Shown here in pieces: positions 8,865 to 18,066 of a stretch of DNA of 64,000 nucleotides. This stretch comes from UKL13-3 sp044353855. Its GTDB lineage: Bacteria; Bacteroidota; Bacteroidia; UKL13-3. The position numbers and the translations under genes are program-made. Each line of letters starts with the position of its first letter. Within the stretch, counting starts at the first letter, position 1. The DNA lies in contig JBILBF010000001.1 in assembly GCA_044353855.1 (NCBI GenBank), positions 496,001 through 560,000 of the forward strand. The letters run 5' to 3'. Under the pieces are notes generated by a model. That model did no database searches. It was not told where the DNA came from and saw only the letters and a program-made list of their open reading frames with translations.

Positions 8865-8930
8865 AACGCTACAACATAAAAAAGCCTCATTTATTTAGAG
8901 AAGCTTTATGTTATTAATGTAGCCCGTAGG
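8865..8930. repeat. degenerate copy of tRNA-Glu 3' end plus terminator
   Basis: This 66-base segment closely resembles 9043-9110. Shared parts are AACGCTACAACATAAAAA, AGCCTCA, GAAGCTTTAT, ATGTAGCCCGTAGG. The last part is the 3' acceptor end of tRNA-Glu on the minus strand and the first parts are its terminator. The rest of a tRNA is absent here. The intervening 8931-9042 has a small AATGATTC/GAATCATT hairpin and nothing else recognisable. It looks like a scar of tandem duplication or of a site-specific insertion at the tRNA. The rest of 8779-9042 holds no gene that I can support. Confidence 0.65.
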
Positions 8931-9042
8931 ACGGCTAAGTGTAAAGAAATGATTCTGTGAATCATTTTAGCTTTGATCGCGACTGTAGCGAAGGCACTCC
9001 CCTAGGTATACTAAAAAACAAGAAAAATATACTATCAGAAGA

Positions 9043-9110
9043 AACGCTACAACATAAAAAAAGCCTCACTTATTAAGTGAAGCTTTATAGTTTTTGATGT
9101 AGCCCGTAGG
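9043..9110. repeat. second copy, overlapping the intact tRNA-Glu 3' end
   Basis: Partner of 8865-8930, offset by about 178 to 180 bases in direct orientation. This copy includes the functional terminator and the last 11 bases of the intact tRNA-Glu. Similarity stops soon after the AGCCCGTAGG of the acceptor stem. Confidence 0.65.
9055..9087 (-). terminator. intrinsic terminator of tRNA-Glu
   Basis: On the minus strand, GCTTCACTT pairs with AAGTGAGGC (one G-T pair) around a short AAT loop and is followed by seven T. It lies just 3' of the tRNA-Glu gene. Confidence 0.8.
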
Positions 9111-9171
9111 GGAGTCGAACCCCTCTTTAGCGGATGAAAACCGCTTGTCCTAACCGATAGACGAACGGGCC
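9100..9171 (-). tRNA. tRNA-Glu (anticodon TTC)
   Basis: A 72-base cloverleaf on the minus strand. The acceptor stem is GGCCCGT with ACGGGCT (a G-T first pair), the D arm reads GTCTATCGGTTAGGAC, the anticodon loop TTTTCAT carries anticodon TTC within the stem GCGG/CCGC, and the T arm is GGGG-TTCGACT-CCCC. The discriminator base is A; CCA is not encoded. It has its own promoter and terminator. Confidence 0.95.
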
Positions 9172-9190
9172 ATGTTCGTTTTAGGGAGTG

Positions 9191-9220
9191 CAAATGTAAG
9201 GGCTCTTTCCTAAATTCAAA
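9191..9220 (-). promoter_or_regulatory. Bacteroidota-type promoter of tRNA-Glu
   Basis: Read on the minus strand, TTTG (9220-9217) and TACATTTG (9198-9191) are separated by 18 bases, matching the -33 TTTG and -7 TAnnTTTG consensus of Bacteroidota. Transcription should begin near 9184, about 13 bases before the mature tRNA. Confidence 0.75.
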
Positions 9221-9311
9221 ATTTTTTCTCAAAATTTTTCAGTAAGTCACGCAATCATTACATTCGCACACCTCAAAAACAAACAAAAACAATTATTTAA
9301 TTTTATACACT

Positions 9312-10310
9312 ATGAAAATAGGAATCAATGGCTTCGGCCGCATCGGGCGCTTGGTTTTCAGAGCAGCCATCAACAACCCACAAGTAGAAATTGTAGGAAT
9401 CAACGACCTTATAGAGGTTGATTATATGGCTTATATGCTTAAATATGATTCAACTCATGGCCGCTTTAATGGGGAAGTTTCTGTAGCAAACGGCAATCTA
9501 ATTGTAAATGGAAAAACAATCCGCGTAACGGCCGAAAGAAGCCCTGAAAACTTAAAGTGGAATGAAGTAGGAGCAGAATATGTAGTAGAGTCTACCGGTT
9601 TGTTTCTAGATCAAACTACTGCAGCAGCCCATATTAAAGCGGGAGCTAAGCGTGTTGTAATGAGCGCTCCTGCAAAAGATGATACGCCCACTTTTGTAAT
9701 GGGAGTTAACCATTTGAAATATACAGCTGATATGACAGTGGTTTCAAATGCATCGTGTACCACAAACTGTTTGGCACCAATTGCTAAAGTGCTAAACGAT
9801 AACTTCGGTATTATTGAAGGTTTAATGACAACCGTACACGCAGTTACAGCTACTCAAAAGACCGTAGATAGTCCTAGTGCCAAAGATTGGAGAGGTGGCC
9901 GTGGTGCATATCAAAATATTATTCCTTCATCAACAGGTGCAGCCAAAGCAGTTGGATTGGTTATTCCCGAACTTAAAGGAAAACTAACAGGGATGAGTTT
10001 CCGTGTTCCTACACCAGATGTTTCGGTAGTAGATTTAACTTGCCGATTGGACAAAGGAGCAAGTTTTGATGCTATTAAAATGGCAATGAAAAAAGCATCT
10101 GAAACGGATATGAAGGGTATTTTGGGTTATACTGAAGATGAAGTTGTATCAAACGACTTTTTGGGTGATGCCCGCACATCTATTTTTGATGCAAAAGCAA
10201 GTATTTCGTTAAACGACAATTTTATAAAAGTAGTTTCGTGGTACGATAACGAATGGGGTTATTCAAACAAAGTGGTGGATTTAATTTGCCATATGGACAC
10301 CGTTAAATAA
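9312..10310 (+). CDS. gap: glyceraldehyde-3-phosphate dehydrogenase
   Basis: A 332-residue type I GAPDH, oxidising glyceraldehyde-3-phosphate to 1,3-bisphosphoglycerate in glycolysis. The NAD-binding N-terminus reads INGFGRIGR (4-12), the catalytic centre SNASCTTNC places the active-site Cys at 149, and the C-terminal WYDNEWGYSN motif is intact. Full length, ATG start. A strong terminator follows. It stands alone between the tRNA-Glu and a small membrane protein. Confidence 0.98.
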   Translation: MKIGINGFGRIGRLVFRAAINNPQVEIVGINDLIEVDYMAYMLKYDSTHGRFNGEVSVANGNLIVNGKTIRVTAERSPENLKWNEVGAEYVVESTGLFLDQTTAAAHIKAGAKRVVMSAPAKDDTPTFVMGVNHLKYTADMTVVSNASCTTNCLAPIAKVLNDNFGIIEGLMTTVHAVTATQKTVDSPSAKDWRGGRGAYQNIIPSSTGAAKAVGLVIPELKGKLTGMSFRVPTPDVSVVDLTCRLDKGASFDAIKMAMKKASETDMKGILGYTEDEVVSNDFLGDARTSIFDAKASISLNDNFIKVVSWYDNEWGYSNKVVDLICHMDTVK

Positions 10311-10414
10311 TGTCTAATCATAAATCTCGAAATTCGAAAGAATAGTAAATACTTAAATTTATTTCGGGGTTTAGATAAACTATTTAGTTCGCTAGCCTCG
10401 GCTGAGCGGATTGT

Positions 10415-10446
10415 AAGCCTCACAATAATTTATTGTGAGGCTTTTT
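10415..10446 (+). terminator. intrinsic terminator after gap
   Basis: Perfect stem GCCTCACAAT with ATTGTGAGGC around a five-base AATTT loop, followed by TTTTT, about 100 bases after the gap stop. It resembles the tRNA-Glu terminator in its GCCTCAC motif. Confidence 0.88.
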
Positions 10447-10474
10447 CGTTTAAGAGGGTATCACAAATTATAGT

Positions 10475-10759
10475 ATGACCATGAAACCAGCTCTTCTTTA
10501 TCTAATTTCGGCTCTTGTTTTTTGCTTTTTTCTTGGCTTTATTGATGAGGGTTATTATAGCCTCAAAACCTTTGAGAGCTTTTGGAATATCATCATACTC
10601 CTAGTGTTTACTTTGTTCTTTTGGATTATTCAGTTAGGTCTTCATTGGCTACTCAGAAACGTTCATTCAATCTCACTTACCGGCCGAAAAACCATTGTGA
10701 TTATGATGGGCTTGTTTGTCCCTGTAATCATTATGTTGATGTTGGCCAATCCAGACTAA
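10475..10759 (+). CDS. small membrane protein, unknown
   Basis: A 94-residue protein with three hydrophobic segments, near residues 6-24, 38-58 and 73-91, and a short basic loop (SLTGRK) before the last one. I do not recognise a family. An ATG two codons downstream (10481) could also start it. It lies between two terminators, so it must have its own promoter, which I did not place. Length and composition look coding, but evidence is limited to the open frame and the neat membrane pattern. Confidence 0.6.
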   Translation: MTMKPALLYLISALVFCFFLGFIDEGYYSLKTFESFWNIIILLVFTLFFWIIQLGLHWLLRNVHSISLTGRKTIVIMMGLFVPVIIMLMLANPD

Positions 10760-10820
10760 CACTGTTTTTTATTAAGCAACGTTAGAAAAAAATAATGATT
10801 AACATAAAAATAAACACCTA

Positions 10821-10850
10821 AAAAAAGACCCAATTTTCATTGGATCTTTT
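10821..10850. terminator. bidirectional terminator
   Basis: AAAGACCCAAT and ATTGGATCTTT form an 11-base-pair stem with one mismatch around TTTC; A and T runs flank it on both sides. It can end the small membrane protein gene on the plus strand and the DUF3108 gene on the minus strand, with whose stop it nearly touches. Confidence 0.8.
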
Positions 10851-10854
10851 GGTA

Positions 10855-11655
10855 TTACCTTTTCGAAGTTAAGGGGTTTCGCACACCACTCATTTTTACC
10901 AAATCAGCTTTAAGAGAGCCCACCCAAATATCGGATTGGGCGCGCAGTGGAATATGGTTTTCGTCATCAGTCACCCACATAGTAATTGCTTCCGAATCTT
11001 TAAACACGCGGCCTTCTACCACCTGTGGCCTAATTTTTAAGGCGGCAAATGTTCCCGCTTCTGTTTCAATTATATCACGGCCCAAAAACTTAAATCTAAA
11101 CTCATAGTTTTTGTTATCTAAAAAAAAACTAATTGGAAACACATCGCCCACTTTCGCATTGCTCATATCTGTAGTGCGAGCATAATAAATTGCCGAAATA
11201 ATGTCGTGTGTATTTTCTGGAATATCTAGTGTTCCTCTGCGGCTATTGGCTTTTCTTCGCTTGTGATCAAATATAATAAAGTCCGAATCTTTATAATTTC
11301 CTTCTTTCACTTTTTTGGTGGCTTGCCAAGGCAATAATGCATCTACATCCATATAGGATTCAAACTCATCTTTTACACCAAACATTATATCCACCATACC
11401 CGAAGATTTTCCATATACTTTTAAATGGTATGTTGTGTTATCGCCAATCATAACAGGCTTTTCACCAACCGAAAAATCGCAGGTTCCTCCATTTAATAAA
11501 CCATAATGCACACGGTAAGTAAGTTTTTCGCCAAATGTAAATGCGGTATTCGCATGATTTTTTACTTCATACAATACTTCATCGGGCGTTTTATTTTGGT
11601 TATGTGCTGCTAATGTTATGGCAATTAAACCGGTTAATAAAACATACTTTTTCAT
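10855..11655 (-). CDS. DUF3108 domain secreted protein
   Basis: About 266 residues with a signal peptide (MKKYVLLTGLIAITLAA) and a mature beta-rich domain of the DUF3108 type: the FGEKLTYRVHYG opening, the LKVYGKSSG strand, and the ADLVKMSGVRNP end. DUF3108 proteins are periplasmic or outer-membrane associated; their function is not established. I chose the ATG at 11655, since the frame can be extended to 11712 but the added residues are charged and would precede the signal peptide. It lies downstream of the ALDH7 gene on the same strand, 98 bases away. Confidence 0.85.
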   Translation of the reverse strand: MKKYVLLTGLIAITLAAHNQNKTPDEVLYEVKNHANTAFTFGEKLTYRVHYGLLNGGTCDFSVGEKPVMIGDNTTYHLKVYGKSSGMVDIMFGVKDEFESYMDVDALLPWQATKKVKEGNYKDSDFIIFDHKRRKANSRRGTLDIPENTHDIISAIYYARTTDMSNAKVGDVFPISFFLDNKNYEFRFKFLGRDIIETEAGTFAALKIRPQVVEGRVFKDSEAITMWVTDDENHIPLRAQSDIWVGSLKADLVKMSGVRNPLTSKR

Positions 11656-11753
11656 ATCATTCATCATTGGTTTTTTCTTAAAATCAAATGTTGTTCCAAA
11701 AACACGATTCATTTATAATTATTTGATTTAGAGCAGCTCTGATTTTGTTTCGA

Positions 11754-13280
11754 CTAAATATTAAACTCAATCCCTTGCGCCAATGGCAATTCTTTTCCGT
11801 AGTTAATGGTATTGGTTTGTCTGCGCATATAGGCTTTCCAGCTATCCGAACCAGACTCACGACCACCGCCTGTTTCTTTTTCGCCACCAAAAGCACCACC
11901 AATTTCGGCACCCGAAGTACCAATATTAACATTGGCAATTCCACAATCGCTACCCCAAGCCGAAAGAAACTGTTCTGCTTCTTGAACATTATCGGTAAAA
12001 ATAGAAGAGCTCAAACCTTGTTTTACGCCATTTTGCATAGCTATGGCTTCATCAATGGTTGAATATTTAAGCAAGTATAAAATAGGAGCAAAAGTTTCCT
12101 CTTGCACAATATGGTATTCGTTTTTAACCTCAGCAATGGTTGGTTTTACATAACATCCCGATTCATACCCTACACCACTTAACACTTCGGCACCACATAG
12201 AATGGTTCCGCCTTCCGATTTTAATTTTTCTATAGCATTTTGGTAGCTTTTCACTGCGTCTTTATCAATAAGCGGACCCACCAAATTATTTTCCAACGGA
12301 TTGCCAATGGTTAGTTGTGTATATGCTTTTACCAGTTTTTGCTTAACCGTTTCGTAAATACTTTCATGAATAATTAACCTGCGTGTTGTTGTACAACGTT
12401 GCCCGGCAGTTCCCACAGCACCAAATACAGAACCCAATAATGCTAACTCTAAATTGGCATGTGGTGTTAAAATAATGGCATTATTTCCGCCTAGTTCCAA
12501 CAAGCTTTTTCCCAAACGTTGGCCAACTGTTGCCCCCACAATTTTACCCATACGGGTAGAACCAGTTGCAGAAATAAGCGGTACTCTCGTATCTTGAGTC
12601 ATCCATTCGCCTACTTTATAATCGCCATTTACCAAACAGAATAATCCTTCGGGTAAATTGTTATCTTTAATAATACGAGCCATTAAATTTTGGCAAGCCA
12701 CAGCCGACAAAGGCGTTTTTTCTGAAGGTTTCCACACGCAAACATCACCACATACTGCTGCTAGCATAGCATTCCAACTCCATACAGCAACAGGAAAATT
12801 AAAGGCCGAAATAATCCCAACAATTCCAATGGGATGCCATTGTTCATACATGCGGTGGTTGGGTCTTTCGGAGTGCATGGTAAAGCCATGTAATTGGCGC
12901 GATAAACCCACTGCAAAATCACAGATATCAATCATCTCTTGTACTTCACCCAATCCTTCTTGGTAGCTTTTGCCCATTTCGTAGCTCACTAGTTTTCCTA
13001 AAGGCTCTTTGAACTCGCGCAATAAGTTTCCATATTGACGCACAATTTCGCCACGCTTAGGTGCTGGCATCTTACGCCATATTACATATGCTTTTTGCGA
13101 AGCAGTAATTACTTGCTCATATTCGGCAGGAGTGGTGTATGTTATATTACCAATCAATTTGCCATCAGCAGGAGAATATATTTCTTTAACTACAGCACCT
13201 TCAGAGGAAAAATGATCTGTTCCAGTTGATGTTCCGTGGTTTATATCTTTGATTCCGAGAGTTTCTAAAAAATTTTGCAT
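11754..13280 (-). CDS. ALDH7-family aldehyde dehydrogenase
   Basis: A 508-residue NAD-dependent aldehyde dehydrogenase resembling antiquitin/ALDH7A1, which oxidises alpha-aminoadipic semialdehyde (from piperideine-6-carboxylate) in lysine breakdown. Visible motifs are ISAFNFPVAVWSWN, ELGGNNAII, the catalytic Cys296 in AGQRCTTTRR, and the ALDH7-typical C-terminus FGGEKETGGGRESGSDSW with YMRRQTNTIN. Full length for the family. No other lysine catabolism gene is in the window, so the substrate rests on subfamily resemblance alone. Confidence 0.92.
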   Translation of the reverse strand: MQNFLETLGIKDINHGTSTGTDHFSSEGAVVKEIYSPADGKLIGNITYTTPAEYEQVITASQKAYVIWRKMPAPKRGEIVRQYGNLLREFKEPLGKLVSYEMGKSYQEGLGEVQEMIDICDFAVGLSRQLHGFTMHSERPNHRMYEQWHPIGIVGIISAFNFPVAVWSWNAMLAAVCGDVCVWKPSEKTPLSAVACQNLMARIIKDNNLPEGLFCLVNGDYKVGEWMTQDTRVPLISATGSTRMGKIVGATVGQRLGKSLLELGGNNAIILTPHANLELALLGSVFGAVGTAGQRCTTTRRLIIHESIYETVKQKLVKAYTQLTIGNPLENNLVGPLIDKDAVKSYQNAIEKLKSEGGTILCGAEVLSGVGYESGCYVKPTIAEVKNEYHIVQEETFAPILYLLKYSTIDEAIAMQNGVKQGLSSSIFTDNVQEAEQFLSAWGSDCGIANVNIGTSGAEIGGAFGGEKETGGGRESGSDSWKAYMRRQTNTINYGKELPLAQGIEFNI

Positions 13281-13333
13281 GCTTTAAATATTTGGTGTTT
13301 GTGGTTGCGAATGTACGTGAGTTTCGGCTGCTG

Positions 13334-16300
13334 TTAAAATGAAATTTTACGAACTGATTTTATTGGATTGATCTTATTAAGATTTAAAGAGAAGGTAATA
13401 CGTTCGGTATACCGTTGCTCCCCTGTTAGACTTCCGGGTGTATTTCCTTTAAAATAGTCGGTAATCGCTTTCGATGCCATCACTGGAATATTTACCCTGA
13501 AAACATCTTTGAACAATACCAAACTGATACCCGAAGTGTATAAAAAAGTAGGAGTATATTTGGAAACATACGTATTTGTATTGCCATCGAAATAGCCATC
13601 ATTCGCATTTACAAGAGCTAAATCGCCATACAATACAATGGGAATAATACCAGGAATAGTTGTTTCCAAATTTAAACCCGTTGCCCATTTATTGGTAAAA
13701 ACCATTGGATACAATTCCTTAAACTGCACACCGCCATATATTAATTGTTGTGCAAATAAACTGTTGGATGTTACAGAATATTCTTCGCTGCGCCCAAACT
13801 GTGATTGATCGTATGTGTAATCATAATATCCATTATTACTTCCTGCTCTAAAATCTTCGCGTCCCGATGTGCTAGTATAATCGTTCAAAAATACACCACC
13901 AAAAAAGCGAGCCGTAAATCCTTTTTTAGGTTTAGCATAATTTACAAATTGTGTTGCTTCAACAGTTAGTTTGTGAAAATCGTTTTGTGAAATATTGGCC
14001 ACTTTACCAAATTGATAATTGATTATATAACTATATGGATTCATTACTCTCTTTTGTTCCGATGAAAATCCTAAATCAACATACGTGAAGTTATCTCCTG
14101 TGAAAACTGCATCCCCTCTCTTTCTTTCATTAGCCAACACCATGCGACCATAAACATTATTCATGGGTGAAGTGCGCATTAATTTTGGAGTGAGTTCCAA
14201 ATTAAAACCACCTTGCAATTTGGTATAGGTTGTTGGCCCCAAAATTTCGTTTGCAAACTGTGCTGCTTTTACTTCAAGTGTTACACGCTTTGCAAATCCA
14301 TAGGTTAAAAAATGATGTTGAATCTCGGCTGTTCCCGCCAAATCCTTTGTACCAAAGGCGTACATCGGAGCAATAATATATTCTGTTCCTTTTTTTACGG
14401 GTAACAAACCATTGTAAAATGCCATACCAAGCATTGTTTTATTGTACAAATTGGCTCCTATAATGGGCGAATAAAATAGTTGGTTAGCGTAATCATTCTC
14501 TGCATCCCCAAACAATTTAAAGTTAATGGGTTCGCATTTTTTGAACAAACCTTTGGTGCGCATGGTATTGTTACTACGGTCAATATCTGTTGTATTGTCG
14601 AACGCGTCTACTCTAATTACATCATACTCTCCTTGGGGAAACAGAACTGGTTTTTCTGTAATGCTATCAACCCAAATCGTTTGAATTGCTAAATCATTTT
14701 TTATTCCAGTAATACTCACAGGAGCATTGATACTCGATGTATTTTTGATGCTCACCCAATAACCATCGTTACTCTTTTGTATCTTCTTTATTTTCCAATC
14801 TTGCTTCACGGTTGTTGCCATCAAGCCCTCAAAAAACCAATCTAATTCTTTGCCCGTAAACTGTTTGGCATGATGGATAAAATCATTGGGCAAAGGATGT
14901 TTAAACTTCCATTTTTCGTAATAGTATTGCATCATGGCATCAAAAGAGCTATCGCCCAAATACCGTTGCAAATAATGAAATGCAGTTGATGCTTTTCCGT
15001 AAATAACAGCTCCATAATTAAAGTCGGTATAATTTACCGAAGGCAAAAAACAAGCTTGGTCTTCGTTTTTACGAGCCCCCAACAAATACCGTGTTTCAAG
15101 GCCTCTGTAGCCATCACTTCCAAAACTTGCTACTGTTTGCAGTGTTAGCGGTTTAAATGTTTTGAGGTCATCATTTTCAGCACTGCGCGTTTCATAATAA
15201 TTATTAATACTCTCATCCATCCACGGGTATTCACGTTCGTTGCTGGCCAAAATCCCATACAACCAATTATGTCCCACTTCGTGCACAATTACTTGTCGGC
15301 CCGACTCTGTTATATTGGTAATCATTGGGTACTCCATACCAGCCCCCGAAACCAAAGGCGTTACCGCTACCGACACATCGCTGTATGGATATTCACCCAA
15401 CATGGCTGAGTAAAACAAAATAGCAGTATCAACATATTGAATGCTAGATTTTTTTGGAGCAACTTCGTACATCCAGGTTGTTACTTTTCGTCCGGATTTA
15501 GGAAGTGTAACTTCGCTACGTTCAATGCTAAAACGCTTGTCTGCAAACCAACCAAAATCGTGGATGCTATCTTGTATAAAGGTGAGTGTTTTTGTTTCCG
15601 ATGACGAAACAGGAAATTCTTTTGATTGATTTTCTCCTTTAAACTTTTCTTTGCTTTTTTCATACAACCATTGTTTTTCATCTTGGTTTTGAAGTTGGCC
15701 TGTTGCTGCCACCACATAGTTTTTAGGAACTGTAATATTTACTTTAAATGCGCCAAACTCACTGTAAAATTCCCCTTGGTCTAAATAAGGCATTGGGTTC
15801 CATCCGTTCACATCATAAACGGCAGGCTTTGGGTACCATTGGGTAATACAGTATAATTGATCTTCATGGCCCATTCGTGATATTACTTTGGGTAGCTTAA
15901 CTTTAAACGTAGTTGCTAAACGCACCTTTTCTCCTGGTAATAAAGGTCTTCTCAAAGTAAGTTTAGCAATATCAATATGTTCAGTAAGTTCCCATTTTAT
16001 GGAAACCCAATCGGCTAAAAAATTGAGAGAGTCAATATATCCTCGGTCTTCATTAGGCAAATAATAAAATTCTGTTTTTTTATTTTCAATATTTTGTTTT
16101 CCAAATGCCGTCTCATTATTTTTATAGGCATTAGGCCATAAATGAATGTACATTTCGTGTAATGTATCGGGCGAATTGTTTACATATAAAATGGTTTCAT
16201 TTCCAATAAGTAAGTGAGCAACATCATCAAGTTTTACATTAATTGTATATTCAACTCTTTGTTGCCAAGGAGCTTGATTCTTTATAGTTGACTGCGCCCA

Positions 16301-16357
16301 AAGCAGTATAGGTGCAAAGCAAATACAAAAAGTGCTTAGTGTTATTTTGAGATTCAT
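13334..16357 (-). CDS. M1-family metallopeptidase with barrel-like C-terminus
   Basis: About 1007 residues with a signal peptide (MNLKITLSTFCICF). An M1 gluzincin domain fills about 30-560: zinc site HEVGH at 359-363, and third ligand Glu382 in WMDES, the correct 18-residue spacing. The substrate-recognising GAMEN-like motif is present as GAGMEY. The last 400 residues, from about 600, are unlike a peptidase. They are a long run of alternating polar and hydrophobic strands with aromatic ends and a terminal Phe, as in outer-membrane beta-barrels. I infer a surface-anchored or barrel-linked peptidase. The start at 16357 is preferred to 16375 because it begins the signal peptide. Confidence 0.88.
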   Translation of the reverse strand: MNLKITLSTFCICFAPILLWAQSTIKNQAPWQQRVEYTINVKLDDVAHLLIGNETILYVNNSPDTLHEMYIHLWPNAYKNNETAFGKQNIENKKTEFYYLPNEDRGYIDSLNFLADWVSIKWELTEHIDIAKLTLRRPLLPGEKVRLATTFKVKLPKVISRMGHEDQLYCITQWYPKPAVYDVNGWNPMPYLDQGEFYSEFGAFKVNITVPKNYVVAATGQLQNQDEKQWLYEKSKEKFKGENQSKEFPVSSSETKTLTFIQDSIHDFGWFADKRFSIERSEVTLPKSGRKVTTWMYEVAPKKSSIQYVDTAILFYSAMLGEYPYSDVSVAVTPLVSGAGMEYPMITNITESGRQVIVHEVGHNWLYGILASNEREYPWMDESINNYYETRSAENDDLKTFKPLTLQTVASFGSDGYRGLETRYLLGARKNEDQACFLPSVNYTDFNYGAVIYGKASTAFHYLQRYLGDSSFDAMMQYYYEKWKFKHPLPNDFIHHAKQFTGKELDWFFEGLMATTVKQDWKIKKIQKSNDGYWVSIKNTSSINAPVSITGIKNDLAIQTIWVDSITEKPVLFPQGEYDVIRVDAFDNTTDIDRSNNTMRTKGLFKKCEPINFKLFGDAENDYANQLFYSPIIGANLYNKTMLGMAFYNGLLPVKKGTEYIIAPMYAFGTKDLAGTAEIQHHFLTYGFAKRVTLEVKAAQFANEILGPTTYTKLQGGFNLELTPKLMRTSPMNNVYGRMVLANERKRGDAVFTGDNFTYVDLGFSSEQKRVMNPYSYIINYQFGKVANISQNDFHKLTVEATQFVNYAKPKKGFTARFFGGVFLNDYTSTSGREDFRAGSNNGYYDYTYDQSQFGRSEEYSVTSNSLFAQQLIYGGVQFKELYPMVFTNKWATGLNLETTIPGIIPIVLYGDLALVNANDGYFDGNTNTYVSKYTPTFLYTSGISLVLFKDVFRVNIPVMASKAITDYFKGNTPGSLTGEQRYTERITFSLNLNKINPIKSVRKISF

Positions 16358-16659
16358 ACGGGCACAAGATAACAAAGCATTTGTGATCTAAAAAAAGTGA
16401 ATGAAAAGCATACAGTACTTAAATAACGACTAAATAACTGTTTTTTTCAGAGCTAAAAAAGATTTATGTAAGTAAATTGGAGAAATTTAGCAGGGTTTAT
16501 TATCTAATTTCAAAAAAATTTTCGCTATCTACTTTTCGAATCATTTTTTTATTCATTTGTTTATTAAGCTACTCACATTAGGTTGTTTATAACATGACTG
16601 AGTAATCTGTTATTTAAACCCGTTTGGGGTTATATTTGTTTAACCGATTCCTATGTTAT

Positions 16660-18057
16660 ATGGATGCAGATGATTTTTTAGATGAGGATGTAACCTCCAA
16701 TGTACAACGATATGAAAAAATGTTGCGCAATAAGGCTAACGATTATTTTGATGCAGAAGCACTCGAAACAATTGTTGAATACTATATCCAAAAAGATAAT
16801 CTAAAAAAAGCATTAGAAGTAGTTTATTTTGGAGAGGACCTTTATGCATACTATACGGGGTTTAAATTAAAAAAAGCTGAAATATTTGTCATGATGGGCA
16901 ATCTTTTGGAAGCTATAGTTGAACTTGAAAAAGTTGAAGTTTATGAACCGTTTAATACCGACTTGTTATTATTAAAAGGAGAAGCTTATTTAAACATGGA
17001 TGAGTTTAAGGAAGCAGAAGATTATTTCGAAAAAGCATTAATGCACACAGATGAAACAGTAGATATGCTGTTTGAAATTGGTTACGTTTATGAAGATTGT
17101 GATTTATATGAAAAAGCTATTTCTTTTTTTGAAAAAGTATTAGAACACAGCATTGACAACGAACAAGCTTATTATGAGATTGCAAATTGTAATGATGTAA
17201 TAGCCAATTACGATAATTGTGTTGAACAGTATAATAAGTTAATAGATATTGATCCGTATTCAACAAATGCATGGTATAACTTAGGGGTGATTTATACCAA
17301 AATGGAACAATATGAAAAATCTGTTGAAGCTTTTGAGTATTGTTTAGCAATTGATGACGATTACATAGCCGCTAGATTTAACAAAGCCAATGCGCTTGTT
17401 GAGTTAGATAAATTTGAAGAAGCCGTTTTAGAGTATACGATAACTCTTGAAAAAGAAGGCCCGGACTCAATTACTTATTGTAATTTGGCGGGTTGTTACG
17501 AAAGGTTAAACGACAATGTAAAAGCGCAAGATTTTTATAAAAAAGCGACACAGATTAACCCAAATATTGCAGAAGGGTGGTTTGGTGTTGGGCTAACCTT
17601 TGAAAAAGAAAATAAATTTAAAGAAGCATTATCTTATTTTAAAAGAGCGGTCATTTTAGAACCCGATAATCCCGAATATTTGTTAATATTAGCTGAAGCA
17701 GAATACAGACAAGGAGATGAAATTGAAGCAGAGCGACTGTATAAACAAATTCTTGAAATAGATCCAACTATGATGGAAGCATGGCTGGACTGGTCATATG
17801 TAGCTTTTAATAAAAGAGATTTAACATTGGCCATTGAAATGATAAACGAGGCGTTAAAGATTGAACCAGATTGTCATCAATATCATTACAGGTTGGTTGC
17901 TTATTTATATGCAAATGGAAAAGTAAAAGAAGCACTCGAACATTTAGAGCTTGCATTAATATTAAATTTTGATGACCATTTCTTGTTGTTTGAATTAACT
18001 CCAGTATTTTCGCAAGTCCCAGCAATTTTAGAATCAATAGAACGTAATAGACCTTAA
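16660..18057 (+). CDS. TPR-repeat protein
   Basis: A 465-residue, acidic, all-helical protein made of about ten to twelve tetratricopeptide repeats in tandem, recognisable by recurring A-x-x-x-Y/F-x-x-A-x-x-x-P patterns such as AWYNLGVIYTKMEQYEKSVE and YKKATQINPN. There is no signal peptide or membrane helix, so it is probably a cytoplasmic scaffold. The ATG at 16660 begins MDADDFLDED; an earlier TTG at 16624 only adds an unrelated stretch. It is nine bases upstream of the ComA-like gene and probably heads an operon with ComA and YqeY. The partner is unknown. Confidence 0.9.
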   Translation: MDADDFLDEDVTSNVQRYEKMLRNKANDYFDAEALETIVEYYIQKDNLKKALEVVYFGEDLYAYYTGFKLKKAEIFVMMGNLLEAIVELEKVEVYEPFNTDLLLLKGEAYLNMDEFKEAEDYFEKALMHTDETVDMLFEIGYVYEDCDLYEKAISFFEKVLEHSIDNEQAYYEIANCNDVIANYDNCVEQYNKLIDIDPYSTNAWYNLGVIYTKMEQYEKSVEAFEYCLAIDDDYIAARFNKANALVELDKFEEAVLEYTITLEKEGPDSITYCNLAGCYERLNDNVKAQDFYKKATQINPNIAEGWFGVGLTFEKENKFKEALSYFKRAVILEPDNPEYLLILAEAEYRQGDEIEAERLYKQILEIDPTMMEAWLDWSYVAFNKRDLTLAIEMINEALKIEPDCHQYHYRLVAYLYANGKVKEALEHLELALILNFDDHFLLFELTPVFSQVPAILESIERNRP

Positions 18058-18066
18058 TATAAACTA

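Noticed and set aside
8945..8970. AATGATTC/GAATCATT hairpin as a terminator
   Set aside because: The stem is short and no gene ends before it; it lies in the decayed repeat region.
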